Positions 43,070 through 52,097 of a DNA stretch of 64,000 nucleotides are shown piece after piece. The notes beneath the pieces were generated by a model. That model worked only from the letters and a program-made list of their open reading frames with translations, made no database searches and was not told where the DNA came from. The stretch comes from Dyella flagellata (GTDB lineage: Bacteria; Pseudomonadota; Gammaproteobacteria; Xanthomonadales; Rhodanobacteraceae). The stretch's first letter is position 1. Each line of letters begins with the position of its first letter. The DNA lies in assembly GCF_030160275.1 (NCBI RefSeq), contig NZ_BSOA01000034.1:1-64000 (forward strand), in the 5' to 3' direction. The position numbers and the translations under genes are program-made.

Positions 43070-43387
43070 ATGAAACGCATCATAGGAGTGGCCGTACTGG
43101 CGGCCACGGTTGCCGGCTGCCACACCACCGGTCAGCGCATCACCCGTCTCGATCCCGGCAGCGACCGCGGCAAAGTGGTGAGCGTGCTCGGCCGACCTGA
43201 TGCCATGCGCGTCGTCGGCGACTTCGAGGTCTATACCTATCTAGCGCGCAAGCGCACGCGCCATTCGCTTGAGCATACCGATTACACAGTCATCCTCAAA
43301 GACGGTCACGTGGTCGAATTCGGGCCAGGCCTCGCGCAGCGCGAAGGCTTGCATAACGTGGTCATCGTGCCACCGTCGGAACGCTGA
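43070..43387 (+). CDS. Small BamE/SmpA-like outer-membrane lipoprotein
   Basis: 105 residues with a strong GGGGGAG ribosome site. A lipobox VAGC with the acceptor Cys at 17 ends a short signal peptide. The mature part reads LDPGSDRGKVVSVLGRPDAM, then VYTYLARKR and VILKDGHVVEFGPG, the beta pattern of the BamE/SmpA/OmlA fold. It is shorter than true BamE and is not beside fur or recN, so it is probably a paralogous lipoprotein of unknown role. Divergent from the tolC-like gene with a 142-bp gap. Confidence 0.7.
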   Translation: MKRIIGVAVLAATVAGCHTTGQRITRLDPGSDRGKVVSVLGRPDAMRVVGDFEVYTYLARKRTRHSLEHTDYTVILKDGHVVEFGPGLAQREGLHNVVIVPPSER

Positions 43388-43710
43388 GCACTCCTGAGCG
43401 AAAACGAGTGCTGTCCGAACTTGGGGCCGATAGGGTCGAGCCTGCCGATTGGGTTCGCCAGGCGAGTGCTTGCACAAAACTAGTGCTGAAATTTCTTGTA
43501 ACTTTTCGGTAACACGAAAGCATCATCCGCTTGCCTGCATTCACATAAAATTCGCTGCTTCTGCCGCGACAATAGTCGGGGTAAACACGGCCGACTGGTC
43601 AGTCGTCAGCCATGAAACGAAGGGACATCGTTGCGCATTAGGCGCGCTGCCGGAGCAGATCATGTTGCACCGTAACTTTCTGAGCATTCAGAACCAGATC
43701 GGGGCCAAGC
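43388..43710. promoter_or_regulatory. Intergenic region before the SDR gene with a palindromic site
   Basis: 323 bp without a convincing gene. The palindrome GACTGGTCAGTC at 43593-43604, about 107 bp before the SDR start, has the symmetry and size of a TetR-type operator. A 7-bp stem (AGCACTC/GAGTGCT) lies just after the lipoprotein stop, but without a T-run. Two tiny frames (43612-43641 and 43661-43723, the latter overlapping the SDR start) have no recognisable content. Confidence 0.35.
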
Positions 43711-44460
43711 ATGGATACCATTAAACATGTGGCGCTGGTGACCGGAGGCATGGGAGGAATTGGCGAGGCGATTGCCAAAGTGCTCCATGATGCCGGCCAT
43801 ACGGTGCTGGTAACCCATTCCCCCGGCAATGATCGTGTCGGTACCTGGTTGGAGCAGCAGGCAGACAAGGGCTACAGCTATACGGCCTATCCGGTGGACG
43901 TGGCCGATTACACGTCGTGCCTGCAGATGGGCGAGGCGGTCGCCACGGACGGCCACAACGTCGACATATTGATCAATAACGCAGGCATTACCCGCGACGC
44001 CCGTTTTCAGAAAATGAGCCGCGACGATTGGAAAGCGGTGATGCATACGGATCTGGATTCCATGTTCAACGTCACCAAGCAGTTCTGCGACGGCATGGTG
44101 GAACGACAGTGGGGACGCATCGTCAATATCAGCTCGGTCAACGGCAGCAAAGGGCAGTTCGGTCAATGCAACTACTCGGCGGCCAAGGCGGGCGTGCACG
44201 GCTTTACCGAATCCTTGGCGCTGGAAGTCGCCCGCTACGGGGTAACGGTCAACACCGTGTCGCCCGGCTATACCGCCACTCAGATGGTGTCGTCGGTACC
44301 TAGAGAAGTGCTGGAGTCGAAGATCATTCCGCAGATACCGATTGGGCGGCTGGGCCAGCCCGAGGAGATCGCCGCACTGGTCGGGTTTATCTGTAGTGAC
44401 GCCGCCGGCTTCATGACCGGCAGCAACGTGGCGATGAACGGCGGACAGCATATGTATTGA
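43711..44460 (+). CDS. phaB: SDR-family acetoacetyl-CoA / 3-oxoacyl-ACP reductase
   Basis: 249 residues, full length for the family. NADP(H)-binding TGGMGGIGEAIA near the N-terminus, NNAGITRD, and the catalytic Ser (NISSVNGS) followed by YSAAK. The sequence around INNAGITRDARFQKM and NTVSPGYTATQMV resembles PhaB-type acetoacetyl-CoA reductases, which make (R)-3-hydroxybutyryl-CoA for polyhydroxybutyrate, more than FabG. No phaA or phaC is in the window, so the gene symbol is tentative. A TetR-like palindrome lies upstream. Confidence 0.7.
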   Translation: MDTIKHVALVTGGMGGIGEAIAKVLHDAGHTVLVTHSPGNDRVGTWLEQQADKGYSYTAYPVDVADYTSCLQMGEAVATDGHNVDILINNAGITRDARFQKMSRDDWKAVMHTDLDSMFNVTKQFCDGMVERQWGRIVNISSVNGSKGQFGQCNYSAAKAGVHGFTESLALEVARYGVTVNTVSPGYTATQMVSSVPREVLESKIIPQIPIGRLGQPEEIAALVGFICSDAAGFMTGSNVAMNGGQHMY

Positions 44461-44507
44461 AGCTGCTGGCTAAAGCTGTCCATGCGCATAGTCGTTGGAG
44501 CATAGCC

Positions 44508-44804
44508 ATGGGGAAGTCGATTCACGATCGCACGCCCTGCGGACCGTTCGAACGGTTCGGCTTGCTTGCGCCTTACACCCCTTTTGCCGCGATGATGCTG
44601 GCAACGCCGCCGTTAGCTTGGTGGACCGATGTCGCGTTCAATGCTTGCGGCGCCTGGTCCGAAGCGATCGTGCGCGCCATGGTTTTTCCTTGTGAGCTGC
44701 CGCCTGAGCGCAGGCGTACGGATCGGGATGCCAACTTGGCAAAACCGTTGGCCGAAAGCTGGGATGAGCATTCTGGTCTAGCAATGCTTCCTCCGGATAC
44801 GTAG
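44508..44804 (+). CDS. Small hypothetical protein downstream of the SDR gene
   Basis: 98 residues from ATG 44508, with GGAG about 9 nt upstream and 47 bp after the SDR stop. A central hydrophobic stretch (about residues 22-45, containing AMMLATPPLAWWTDVAFNAC) could be one membrane segment or a buried helix; both ends are polar. I do not recognise the family. Proximity to a phaB-like gene makes a polymer-granule link thinkable, but nothing in the sequence shows it. The stop lies just before the inverted repeat at 44806. Confidence 0.45.
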   Translation: MGKSIHDRTPCGPFERFGLLAPYTPFAAMMLATPPLAWWTDVAFNACGAWSEAIVRAMVFPCELPPERRRTDRDANLAKPLAESWDEHSGLAMLPPDT

Positions 44805-44805
44805 C

Positions 44806-44877
44806 GCGTAGGCTGGGATGGCAATCCCAGCATCCGGATGTCCCGTCTAATGCTGGGATTGGCATCCCAGCCTACGC
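44806..44877. repeat. Intergenic hairpin repeat, family 1, copy 1
   Basis: A 28-nt arm at 44806-44833 and its inverted copy at 44850-44877 match at 27 of 28 positions, separated by 16 nt. Each arm contains the inner palindrome CTGGGAT..ATCCCAG. A second copy sits at 55153-55221 between the modA-like and modB genes. It looks like a REP- or MITE-like dispersed element. Confidence 0.8.
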
Positions 44878-44899
44878 AAGCCGGAGACTTTGGGGCATG

Positions 44900-45266
44900 C
44901 AAGCGCCTCATGCCGGCCTCGATATGGCTATTGGAGTTCCGCGACAGGCCATTGCATTGCCACGCTGTTGCGCATGATTTCCTTGCGGCCATGCATGATG
45001 TGGGCGCGCCGCCTGCGGATTTGTCCGCACAGTCCGTGGTGATTTCCGATGGGGCGGGCAAGTCGATGCATGGCTGGTTTGTGCCGGGCATCGAGCGTCG
45101 AGGCGCCGTATTGCTCTTGCATGGTGTGCGAGCCAACCGCTTGAGCATGCTCGGCCGCGCCAGGTTCCTGCATGCCGCCGAGCATGTGGATTTATGCCGC
45201 TACGCGGGTGATGCCTACAAGAGGAAAGTGCTGCAATTTTTTGCCGCGCATCTGCACGGTGCATGA
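44900..45266 (+). pseudogene. Alpha/beta-hydrolase remnant with internal deletion
   Basis: The frame holds an N-terminal part of a serine hydrolase (GAPPADLSAQSVVI, GWFVPG, then GAVLLLHGVRANRLSMLGRARFLHAA), which in family members continues into a beta strand, the nucleophile elbow and the Asp. Here the frame jumps straight to a C-terminal-like segment (AEHVDLCRYAGDAYKRKVLQFF) carrying the final catalytic His region, leaving no Gly-x-Ser-x-Gly and no Asp: about 150 residues are missing without loss of frame. The 5' end blends into the inverted repeat, so the native start is also gone. Non-functional by inference. Confidence 0.65.
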
Positions 45267-45321
45267 GCAAGGGCAGGCATGGGCAAAGCGCCTAAAAGTC
45301 GTGCGGGCGATGCGGGAATCA

Positions 45322-45336
45322 TGCTGCGAAGCAGCA
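45322..45336 (+). terminator. Possible terminator hairpin before the formate operon
   Basis: TGCTGCGAAGCAGCA forms a 6-bp stem with a 3-nt loop, followed within 4 nt by a T-rich run (CCTTTTGTGCTTTT). It could end transcription from the SDR side before the MFS gene. The stem is short. Confidence 0.35.
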
Positions 45337-45444
45337 ACCTTTTGTGCTTTTCACGTTTGCAATCGTTCTCCTGATGTATTTGAGCTAGAGTCGCAACGGT
45401 TGCTGAGTGACGGTCTTGTTACCGACCAACGGTGGGAGACGAAC

Positions 45445-47088
45445 ATGACGGTGGTGCCTGATGCTGTAGCGACGTCGAGGGGAACGACGTCGGGTTGGTT
45501 GGCAAGGGAGCGCACCATCGCAGGGCCTCGTTTCAATCGCTGGCTGGTGCCGCCAGCGGCCTTGGCCATCCATTTGTGCATAGGCATGGCTTACGGCTTT
45601 TCGGTGTTCTGGCTGCCGATGAGCAAGCTGTTGCCGGGCGCGGCAAGTTGCGGGAACGTCGGTTTCTTTGCGCAGCTGGTTACCGGATCGTGCAATTGGA
45701 CGGTGCCTGCCGTCACACATATTTTCGAAACCTTTATCGCCATGCTCGGCATTTCCGCTGCGATCTGGGGTGGGTGGCTGGAGCATGCCGGTCCGCGCAA
45801 GGCGGGTTTCTTTGCCGCGCTGTGCTGGGGCGGCGGGCTGGTGCTTGGCGGCATCGGTGTGTCGATGCATCAGTTGTGGCTGGTGTTTCTGGGTTGCGGG
45901 GTGCTCGGCGGTGTGGGACTGGGAATAGGCTACATCGCACCAGTATCGGCCTTGATCAAGTGGTTTCCGGATCGCCGCGGCCTGGCGACCGGTTTCGCGA
46001 TCATGGGCTTCGGTGGCGGTGCGATGATCGGCGCGCCGATCGCGGTGGACTTGATGCGGCGCTTCACGCAAGCAGAGGTGCCAGGTGTGGCGAGCACCTT
46101 GATGGCGATGGGTGTTCTCTACATCGTCGCGATGTCGGCCGGAGCCTTTGGCTTTCGGGTTCCACCCAGCAATTGGAAGCCGTCGGGCTGGACCGGGCCG
46201 ACCGCCCTCAACAGCCTGATCACCAGCAAGCATGTGCATTTGAACCGCGCCTGGAAAACGCCGCAGTTCTGGATGATCTGGATCGTGCTGTGCATGAATG
46301 TGACAGCCGGCATCGGCGTGCTGGCCATGGCCAGCCCGATGTTCCAGGAGGTGTTTGGCGGGCGCCTACTGGGTGCCGATGCAACCGCCTCGCTTAGCGC
46401 CGGGCAAAAGGCGGCGATCGCCGCGGCGGCGGCCGGACTGGTGGGCTTGATCAGTCTGTTCAACAGCCTTGGCCGCATCTTTTGGGCATCCACTTCGGAC
46501 TTCCTGGGGCGCAAGAACACCTATGCGGTGTTCTTCGTGCTTGGCATCGTGCTGTATTGCCTGCTACCTACGCTGGGCCACCTTGGATTGGCTGGCCTGT
46601 TCGTCCTAACTCTATGCGTGATCCTATCGATGTATGGCGGTGGCTTCTCCACCGTGCCGGCTTATCTGGCGGACATCTTCGGTACGCAAATGGTCGGCGC
46701 CATTCACGGGCGCCTGCTCACGGCATGGTCGGTGGCGGGCGTGGCGGGACCGTTCCTGATCGCGGCGGTGCGCGAGGCGCAGTTGAACGCCGGCGTCGCC
46801 AAGAACCTGGTGTATGACCGCACGTTGTACATCCTGGCTGGCCTGCTGCTGATCGGCCTTATCGCCAATTTACTGGTCAGGCCGGTCAAGGAAGAGCACC
46901 ATATGAGTGACGAGGAACTCGCGCATGAGCGTTCACTGCAGCACGAGGCGCCTCAGGTCGTGGCCAATGCCGATCAGGCGGCGCGCGGCAGCTTCGGCAT
47001 CGTGGGCGTGATCGCCTGGGCCCTGGTCGGCATCCCGTTTCTGATCGGCGTGTGGATTGCGCTGAGTAAAGCTGCTGCATTGTTTTGA
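45445..47088 (+). CDS. OFA-family MFS transporter (oxalate/formate antiporter type)
   Basis: 547 residues from ATG 45445 (GGGAG upstream). A longer in-frame opening from 45172 is rejected because it runs into the hydrolase remnant and lacks membrane character. Twelve or more hydrophobic segments; a WFPDRRGLATGFAIMGFGGG loop after the fourth helix is typical of the OxlT/OFA branch. A cytoplasmic tail region (EEHHMSDEELAHERSL) precedes a last hydrophobic helix near the C-terminus, giving a longer protein than plain OFA carriers. Its stop overlaps the fdsG leader and the genes run in one direction, so formate (or oxalate/formate exchange) is the likely substrate. Confidence 0.8.
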   Translation: MTVVPDAVATSRGTTSGWLARERTIAGPRFNRWLVPPAALAIHLCIGMAYGFSVFWLPMSKLLPGAASCGNVGFFAQLVTGSCNWTVPAVTHIFETFIAMLGISAAIWGGWLEHAGPRKAGFFAALCWGGGLVLGGIGVSMHQLWLVFLGCGVLGGVGLGIGYIAPVSALIKWFPDRRGLATGFAIMGFGGGAMIGAPIAVDLMRRFTQAEVPGVASTLMAMGVLYIVAMSAGAFGFRVPPSNWKPSGWTGPTALNSLITSKHVHLNRAWKTPQFWMIWIVLCMNVTAGIGVLAMASPMFQEVFGGRLLGADATASLSAGQKAAIAAAAAGLVGLISLFNSLGRIFWASTSDFLGRKNTYAVFFVLGIVLYCLLPTLGHLGLAGLFVLTLCVILSMYGGGFSTVPAYLADIFGTQMVGAIHGRLLTAWSVAGVAGPFLIAAVREAQLNAGVAKNLVYDRTLYILAGLLLIGLIANLLVRPVKEEHHMSDEELAHERSLQHEAPQVVANADQAARGSFGIVGVIAWALVGIPFLIGVWIALSKAAALF

Positions 47089-47099
47089 GGAATAGCAAG

Positions 47100-47600
47100 A
47101 TGAAACCCGCAAAAAGCGTCGCACCCCTGCCGCCGATCGACGATAAGATCCGCTGCGCCGTGCTCGACGTGACCGGCCGCCTGAAGGATCAGCCCGGTGC
47201 CTTGCTGCCGGTGCTGCATGGCGTGCAGGCTGCCTTGGGTTATGTGCCCGAGGAAGCCATTGCGTTGATCGCACGCGAGATGAATCTGTCGCGAGCCGAT
47301 GTGCATGGTGTGGTGACGTTCTATCACTACTTTCGCATGCAGCCGGCCGGCAAGCGCACTATCTATCTGTGTCGGGCCGAATCCTGCCAATCGATGGGCG
47401 CGGCGAAACTGGAGCAGCACATCAAGCAACGCTTGGGTGTGGATTTCCACCAGACCAGCGCGGACGGCAGGTGGACGCTGGAGCCGGTCTACTGCCTCGG
47501 CAATTGCGCGTGTTCGCCGGCGATGCTGGTGGATGATGAGTTGAAGGGTCGCGTGACGCCGGAAGGCTTCGATGCGTGGCTGCTGTCGGAGATACCATGA
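47100..47600 (+). CDS. fdsG: NAD-dependent formate dehydrogenase gamma subunit FdsG (NuoE-like)
   Basis: 166 residues from ATG 47100 with GAGGAA 8 nt upstream; an earlier TTG at 47085 is less likely. NuoE-like thioredoxin fold with the four Cys of a [2Fe-2S] site: CRAESC in the YLCRAESCQSMGA segment, and CLGNCACSPAML later. The helix-rich N-terminus contains VTFYHYFRMQPAGKRTIYLC up to the first Cys. It passes electrons between the FMN of FdsB and the Fe-S chain. Its stop overlaps the fdsB start (ATGA). Confidence 0.9.
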   Translation: MKPAKSVAPLPPIDDKIRCAVLDVTGRLKDQPGALLPVLHGVQAALGYVPEEAIALIAREMNLSRADVHGVVTFYHYFRMQPAGKRTIYLCRAESCQSMGAAKLEQHIKQRLGVDFHQTSADGRWTLEPVYCLGNCACSPAMLVDDELKGRVTPEGFDAWLLSEIP

Positions 47601-49156
47601 GCATCACCGTTTACGTGCCGCGCGATGCCAGCGCCTTGTCGTTGGGAGCGGATGCCGTGGCCAAGGCCATTCAGGCCGAAGCGTCGTCGCGCCATCTCGA
47701 CGTGAACATCGTGCGCAACGGTTCGCGTGGCCTGTATTGGCTGGAACCCCTGGTCGAAGTGGAAACGCCGGCAGGGCGTATGGCCTATGGCCCGGTGCAG
47801 CCCACCGACGTGCTGGGCTTGTTCGACGCCGATTTCCTGCATGGTGGCGATGATGTGCTCAAGCTGGGTCCCACCGAAGAGATTGCATGGCTGAAAAGCC
47901 AGCAACGCCTCACTTTCGCGCGCATGGGGCTCGTCGATCCGCGCAGCCTGGACGATTATCTGGCGCACGATGGCTATCGCGGACTTACCGCCGCGCTGGA
48001 GATGGAGCCGGCGGCGATCGTGCAGGCGGTGATCGATTCGGGCTTGCGCGGCCGCGGCGGTGCGGCATTCCCCACCGGCATCAAGTGGAAGACCTGCCTG
48101 GATGCCGCGGCCGAGCGGAAGTACATCGTCTGCAATGCCGACGAAGGCGATTCGGGCACTTTCTCCGACCGCATGATCATGGAAGGCGATCCCTTCGTGC
48201 TGATCGAGGGCATGACCATTGCCGGCCTGGCGGTGGGCGCAACGCACGGCTACATCTATCTGCGCATCGAATATCCGCATGCGCAACGTGCGCTGGAAGC
48301 AGCGATCGAAGCGGCCAAGGCGCGTGGCTACCTCGGCGACGATATTTGTGGCAGCGGCAAGGTTTTCCATCTGGAAGTGCGCATGGCGGCCGGCGCCTAT
48401 ATCTGTGGCGAGGAGACCTCGCTGCTGGAAAGCCTGGAAGGCAAGCGCGGACAGGTGCGCTTCAAGCCGCCGCTGCCAGCCATACAGGGCCTGTTCGGCA
48501 AACCCACGGTGATCAACAACGTGATTTCCCTGGCGACGGTGCCGATCATCCTGGATCGTGGCGCGGCGTTCTACCGCGACTTTGGGCTGGGCAAATCGCG
48601 CGGCACGCTACCGCTGCAATTGGCCGGCAATGTGAAGCGGCCGGGTTTGGTGGAGCGGGCGTTCGGCCTTACGCTGCGCGAGCTGATCGAGGAATACGGC
48701 GGCGGTACCGCCAGCGGGCGGCCGGTGCGAGCGGTGCAGGTAGGCGGTCCGCTGGGTGCCTACATTCCCGCATCGAAGCTCGATACACCTGTCGACTACG
48801 AAGCCTTCGCGGCCATCGGCGGCATGCTGGGGCATGGCGGGGTGGTGGTGTTCGACGATACGGTCGATATGGCGGCACAGGCACGTTTTGCGATGGAATT
48901 CTGCGCAATCGAGTCGTGTGGCAAGTGCACGCCCTGCCGTATCGGATCTACCCGCGGGGTGGAAGTGATCGATCGCATCGTCGCCGGCGATAGAGCAGAG
49001 AAGGCTCGCAACGAGGTGTTGTTGCGCGATCTATGCCGGACGATGGTGGACGGTTCGCTATGTGCGCTTGGCGGCATGGCGCCGTTTCCGGTGTTGAGCG
49101 CGCTGGATCACTTCCATGAGGATTTTGAAGGCGCAAGGCAACGGACTGCGCCATGA
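47597..49156 (+). CDS. fdsB: NAD-dependent formate dehydrogenase beta subunit FdsB (NuoF-like)
   Basis: 519 residues, ATG 47597 overlapping the fdsG stop. A thioredoxin-like N-terminal extension (VNIVRNGSRGLYWLEPLVEV) precedes the NuoF core: GLRGRGGAAFPTGIKW (FMN/NAD site), CNADEGDSGTFSDRMI, GAYICGEETSLLESLEG, and the [4Fe-4S] ligands ESCGKCTPCRIGSTRG with a distal Cys in LCALGG. All expected ligands are present. This subunit reduces NAD+ with electrons from formate. It is separated from fdsA by 61 bp holding a palindromic repeat. Confidence 0.93.
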   Translation: MSITVYVPRDASALSLGADAVAKAIQAEASSRHLDVNIVRNGSRGLYWLEPLVEVETPAGRMAYGPVQPTDVLGLFDADFLHGGDDVLKLGPTEEIAWLKSQQRLTFARMGLVDPRSLDDYLAHDGYRGLTAALEMEPAAIVQAVIDSGLRGRGGAAFPTGIKWKTCLDAAAERKYIVCNADEGDSGTFSDRMIMEGDPFVLIEGMTIAGLAVGATHGYIYLRIEYPHAQRALEAAIEAAKARGYLGDDICGSGKVFHLEVRMAAGAYICGEETSLLESLEGKRGQVRFKPPLPAIQGLFGKPTVINNVISLATVPIILDRGAAFYRDFGLGKSRGTLPLQLAGNVKRPGLVERAFGLTLRELIEEYGGGTASGRPVRAVQVGGPLGAYIPASKLDTPVDYEAFAAIGGMLGHGGVVVFDDTVDMAAQARFAMEFCAIESCGKCTPCRIGSTRGVEVIDRIVAGDRAEKARNEVLLRDLCRTMVDGSLCALGGMAPFPVLSALDHFHEDFEGARQRTAP

Positions 49157-49163
49157 GGTATGT

Positions 49164-49187
49164 CCCTCCCTTGCAAGCGGGGGAGGG
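49164..49187. repeat. Palindromic repeat, family 2, solo copy inside the fds operon
   Basis: CCCTCCC (49164-49170) and GGGAGGG (49181-49187) flank a TTGCAAGCGG loop. The same core with a GCAAGC loop recurs near 53290. It lies between fdsB and fdsA, before the strong fdsA ribosome site AAGGAGG. Confidence 0.7.
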
Positions 49188-49217
49188 CGGATGAAGGTCT
49201 AAGGAGGTAGTTTCATC

Positions 49218-52097
49218 ATGCTGTCCATCGTCGAAATCGATCGCGGTACGCCCGCGGTCCTGTCGGACAAGCAGGTCACGCTGGAAATCGATGGTTGCAG
49301 CATCCGCGTGCCGGAAGGCACGTCCGTGATGCGCGCCGCGTCGCAAGCCGGCATCAACATCCCCAAGCTGTGCGCCACTGACATGCTGGATGCGTTCGGC
49401 TCCTGCCGCCTGTGCCTGGTCGAGATCGAGGGGCGCAAGGGGTATCCCGCTTCGTGTACCACGCCGGTCGCGGATGGGATGAAGGTCAGCACCCAAACGT
49501 CGAGGCTGGCGGAGATCCGTCGCGGCGTGATGGAGCTGTACATCTCCGATCACCCGTTGGACTGCCTGACTTGTCCGGCGAACGGTCATTGCGAACTGCA
49601 GGACATGGCCGGCGTAGTGGGCTTGCGCGAAGTACGCTACGGTTATGACGGCGCGAACCATGTCTTTGCCAACACCAAAGAGGGGGCCAGTAATCCGCGT
49701 TTCGCGAGCAAGGATGAATCCAATCCTTACTTCACCTTCGACCCCTCCAAGTGCATCGTCTGCTCGCGCTGCGTGCGCGCCTGCGATGAAGTGCAGGGCA
49801 CCTTCGCGCTAACCATCCAGGGCCGCGGTTTCGACTCCAAGGTCTCGGCCAGCCAGGACAACTCCTTCCTCGACTCCGAATGCGTTTCTTGCGGCGCCTG
49901 CGTGCAGGCCTGTCCCACTGCGACGCTATCGGAGAAGTCGCTGATCGAACTGGGCCAGGCCGAGCATAGCGTGACCACCACCTGCGCCTATTGCGGCGTG
50001 GGCTGCAGCTTCCGCGCCGAAATGCAGGGCGAGGAAATCGTGCGCATGGTGCCGAACAAGGACGGCCACGCCAATCACGGCCATTCCTGCGTGAAAGGGC
50101 GTTTCGCCTTCGGCTATGCCACGCATCCGGACCGCATTAATACACCGATGATTCGCCAGAAGATCACCGATCCTTGGCGCATCGTAAGCTGGGACGTGGC
50201 GATTGAGCATGTCGCCAGCGAGTTCAAGCGGCTACAGGCCAAATACGGGAAATTTTCCATCGGCGGCATTACCTCATCCCGCTGCACCAACGAGGAAACC
50301 TACCTGGTGCAGAAGCTGGTGCGCGCCGGCTTCGGCAACAACAACGTGGATACCTGCGCACGCGTTTGCCACTCGCCTACCGGCTACGGCTTGAAGGCCA
50401 CCATGGGTGAATCGGCCGGCACGCAGGATTTCGATTCCGTCGAATGCACCGATGTCGTACTGGTGATAGGCGCCAATCCCACCGACGCCCACCCGGTATT
50501 CGGGTCGCAGATGAAGCAACGCCTGCGTGCTGGCGCCAGGCTGATCGTGATCGATCCACGCCGCATCGACCTGGTGCGCACGCCGCATATCAAAGCGGAC
50601 TATCACCTAAAGCTTCGTCCGGGCACCAATGTGGCCATGCTCAACGCGCTGGCGCATGTGATCGTCACCGAGGGCCTGGTGGACGAAGGCTTCGTGGCCG
50701 CTCGTTGCGAGCAGCCGGCGTTCGAGAAGTGGCGCGCTTTCGCGGCGCAGGAAAAGCACAGCCCCGAAGCGATGGAGGCGGAAATCGGCGTGCCCGCCGG
50801 CATGGTCCGCAGCGCGGCTCGCCTGTACGCAACCGGCGGCAATGCAGCCATCTACTACGGTCTGGGAGTCACCGAGCACTCGCAAGGCTCCACCGCGGTG
50901 ATGGGGATCGCCAACCTCGCCATGGCTACTGGCAACATCGGTCGCGCAGGCGTGGGCGTGAATCCGCTGCGCGGGCAGAACAACGTGCAGGGTTCGTGCG
51001 ACATGGGTTCGTTTCCGCACGAGTTCCCCGGCTATCGCCATGTGGGCGATGCCGCGGTGCGCGCTTCGTTCGAGCAAGCTTGGGGCGTACATCTGCACGA
51101 TGAGCCGGGCCTGCGCATTCCGAACATGTTCGAGGCGGCCATCGACGGCCAGTTCAAGGGCTTGTACATCGAGGGCGAGGACATCGCCCAGTCCGACCCG
51201 AACACCCAGCATGTCACCGCGGCGCTGGAAGCGATGGAATGCGTGGTGGTGCAGGACCTGTTCCTCAACGAAACGGCCAAGTTCGCGCATGTATTCCTGC
51301 CCGGCAGTTCGTTCCTGGAAAAAGACGGCACCTTCATCAACGCCGAGCGTCGCATCTCTCGCGTGCGCAAGGTGATGCGGCCCAAGAACGGCTATGCCGA
51401 TTGGGAAGTCACCCAGCTGCTGGCCAATGCCATGGGCTACTCCATGAACTATCGGCATCCAGCCGAGATCATGGACGAGATCGCTCGCCTGACGCCGACT
51501 TTCCATGGCGTGAGTTTCGAGAAGATCGACCGCCTAGGTTCGATCCAATGGCCGTGCAACGAAGAACATCCCGAAGGAACGCCGGTGATGCACGTGGATC
51601 AATTCGTGCGCGGCAAGGGCCGTTTCATGCTCACCGAATACGTGCCCACGTCGGAGAAAGTCAATGCGGCCTATCCCCTGATCCTCACTACTGGCCGCAT
51701 CCTCAGTCAGTACAACGTGGGTGCGCAGACGCGTCGCACGCCGAATGTGGCATGGCACGAAGAAGACCGGCTGGAAATCCATCCGCACGATGCAGAGGAG
51801 CGGGGTATCGGCGAGGGGGATTGGGTTGGTATCGAAAGCCGCGCGGGCCAGACCGTGCTGCGCGCTCGCATTTCCGAGCGCATGCAGCCGGGAGTGGTTT
51901 ACACCACGTTCCATTTTCCTGGCTCCGGCGCCAATGTGATCACCACCGAGAACTCCGATTGGGCCACCAATTGTCCCGAATACAAGGTGACGGCTGTGCA
52001 GGTGACGCGCGTCAATCAGCCTTCTGAATGGCAGAAGCGCTACCAGGAATTTTCTCAAATGCAGCAGGCCTTGCTGGATGCAGCCGAAACACCCTGA
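49218..52097 (+). CDS. fdsA: NAD-dependent formate dehydrogenase alpha (catalytic) subunit FdsA
   Basis: 959 residues, TAAGGAGG ribosome site about 12 nt before ATG 49218. An N-terminal [2Fe-2S] domain (LCATDMLDAFGSCRLCLVEI) is followed by the His-Cys cluster motif (HPLDCLTCPANGHCELQ), two [4Fe-4S] ferredoxin-type motifs (CIVCSRCVRACDE; CVSCGACVQACP), another [4Fe-4S] CAYCGVGC, and the bis-MGD domain. The molybdenum ligand is Cys384 (codon TGC at 50367) in CARVCHSPTG, so this is the cysteine form, not selenocysteine. The C-terminal molydopterin-dinucleotide domain (LTTGRILSQYNVGAQTRRTP) is complete. It oxidises formate to CO2 in the cytoplasm as part of FdsGBAD; enzymes of this type can also reduce CO2. 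Confidence 0.95.
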   Translation: MLSIVEIDRGTPAVLSDKQVTLEIDGCSIRVPEGTSVMRAASQAGINIPKLCATDMLDAFGSCRLCLVEIEGRKGYPASCTTPVADGMKVSTQTSRLAEIRRGVMELYISDHPLDCLTCPANGHCELQDMAGVVGLREVRYGYDGANHVFANTKEGASNPRFASKDESNPYFTFDPSKCIVCSRCVRACDEVQGTFALTIQGRGFDSKVSASQDNSFLDSECVSCGACVQACPTATLSEKSLIELGQAEHSVTTTCAYCGVGCSFRAEMQGEEIVRMVPNKDGHANHGHSCVKGRFAFGYATHPDRINTPMIRQKITDPWRIVSWDVAIEHVASEFKRLQAKYGKFSIGGITSSRCTNEETYLVQKLVRAGFGNNNVDTCARVCHSPTGYGLKATMGESAGTQDFDSVECTDVVLVIGANPTDAHPVFGSQMKQRLRAGARLIVIDPRRIDLVRTPHIKADYHLKLRPGTNVAMLNALAHVIVTEGLVDEGFVAARCEQPAFEKWRAFAAQEKHSPEAMEAEIGVPAGMVRSAARLYATGGNAAIYYGLGVTEHSQGSTAVMGIANLAMATGNIGRAGVGVNPLRGQNNVQGSCDMGSFPHEFPGYRHVGDAAVRASFEQAWGVHLHDEPGLRIPNMFEAAIDGQFKGLYIEGEDIAQSDPNTQHVTAALEAMECVVVQDLFLNETAKFAHVFLPGSSFLEKDGTFINAERRISRVRKVMRPKNGYADWEVTQLLANAMGYSMNYRHPAEIMDEIARLTPTFHGVSFEKIDRLGSIQWPCNEEHPEGTPVMHVDQFVRGKGRFMLTEYVPTSEKVNAAYPLILTTGRILSQYNVGAQTRRTPNVAWHEEDRLEIHPHDAEERGIGEGDWVGIESRAGQTVLRARISERMQPGVVYTTFHFPGSGANVITTENSDWATNCPEYKVTAVQVTRVNQPSEWQKRYQEFSQMQQALLDAAETP

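Noticed and set aside
43449-43724. Open frame of 91 codons before the SDR gene
   Set aside because: No ribosome site, overlaps the SDR start, and no recognisable content.
45172-45444. Longer N-terminus for the MFS transporter
   Set aside because: The extension overlaps the hydrolase remnant and a possible terminator; ATG 45445 has a good ribosome site and begins just before the first membrane helix.
50367-50369. Selenocysteine at the FdsA active site
   Set aside because: The codon is TGC (Cys384), not TGA, and the frame is continuous.
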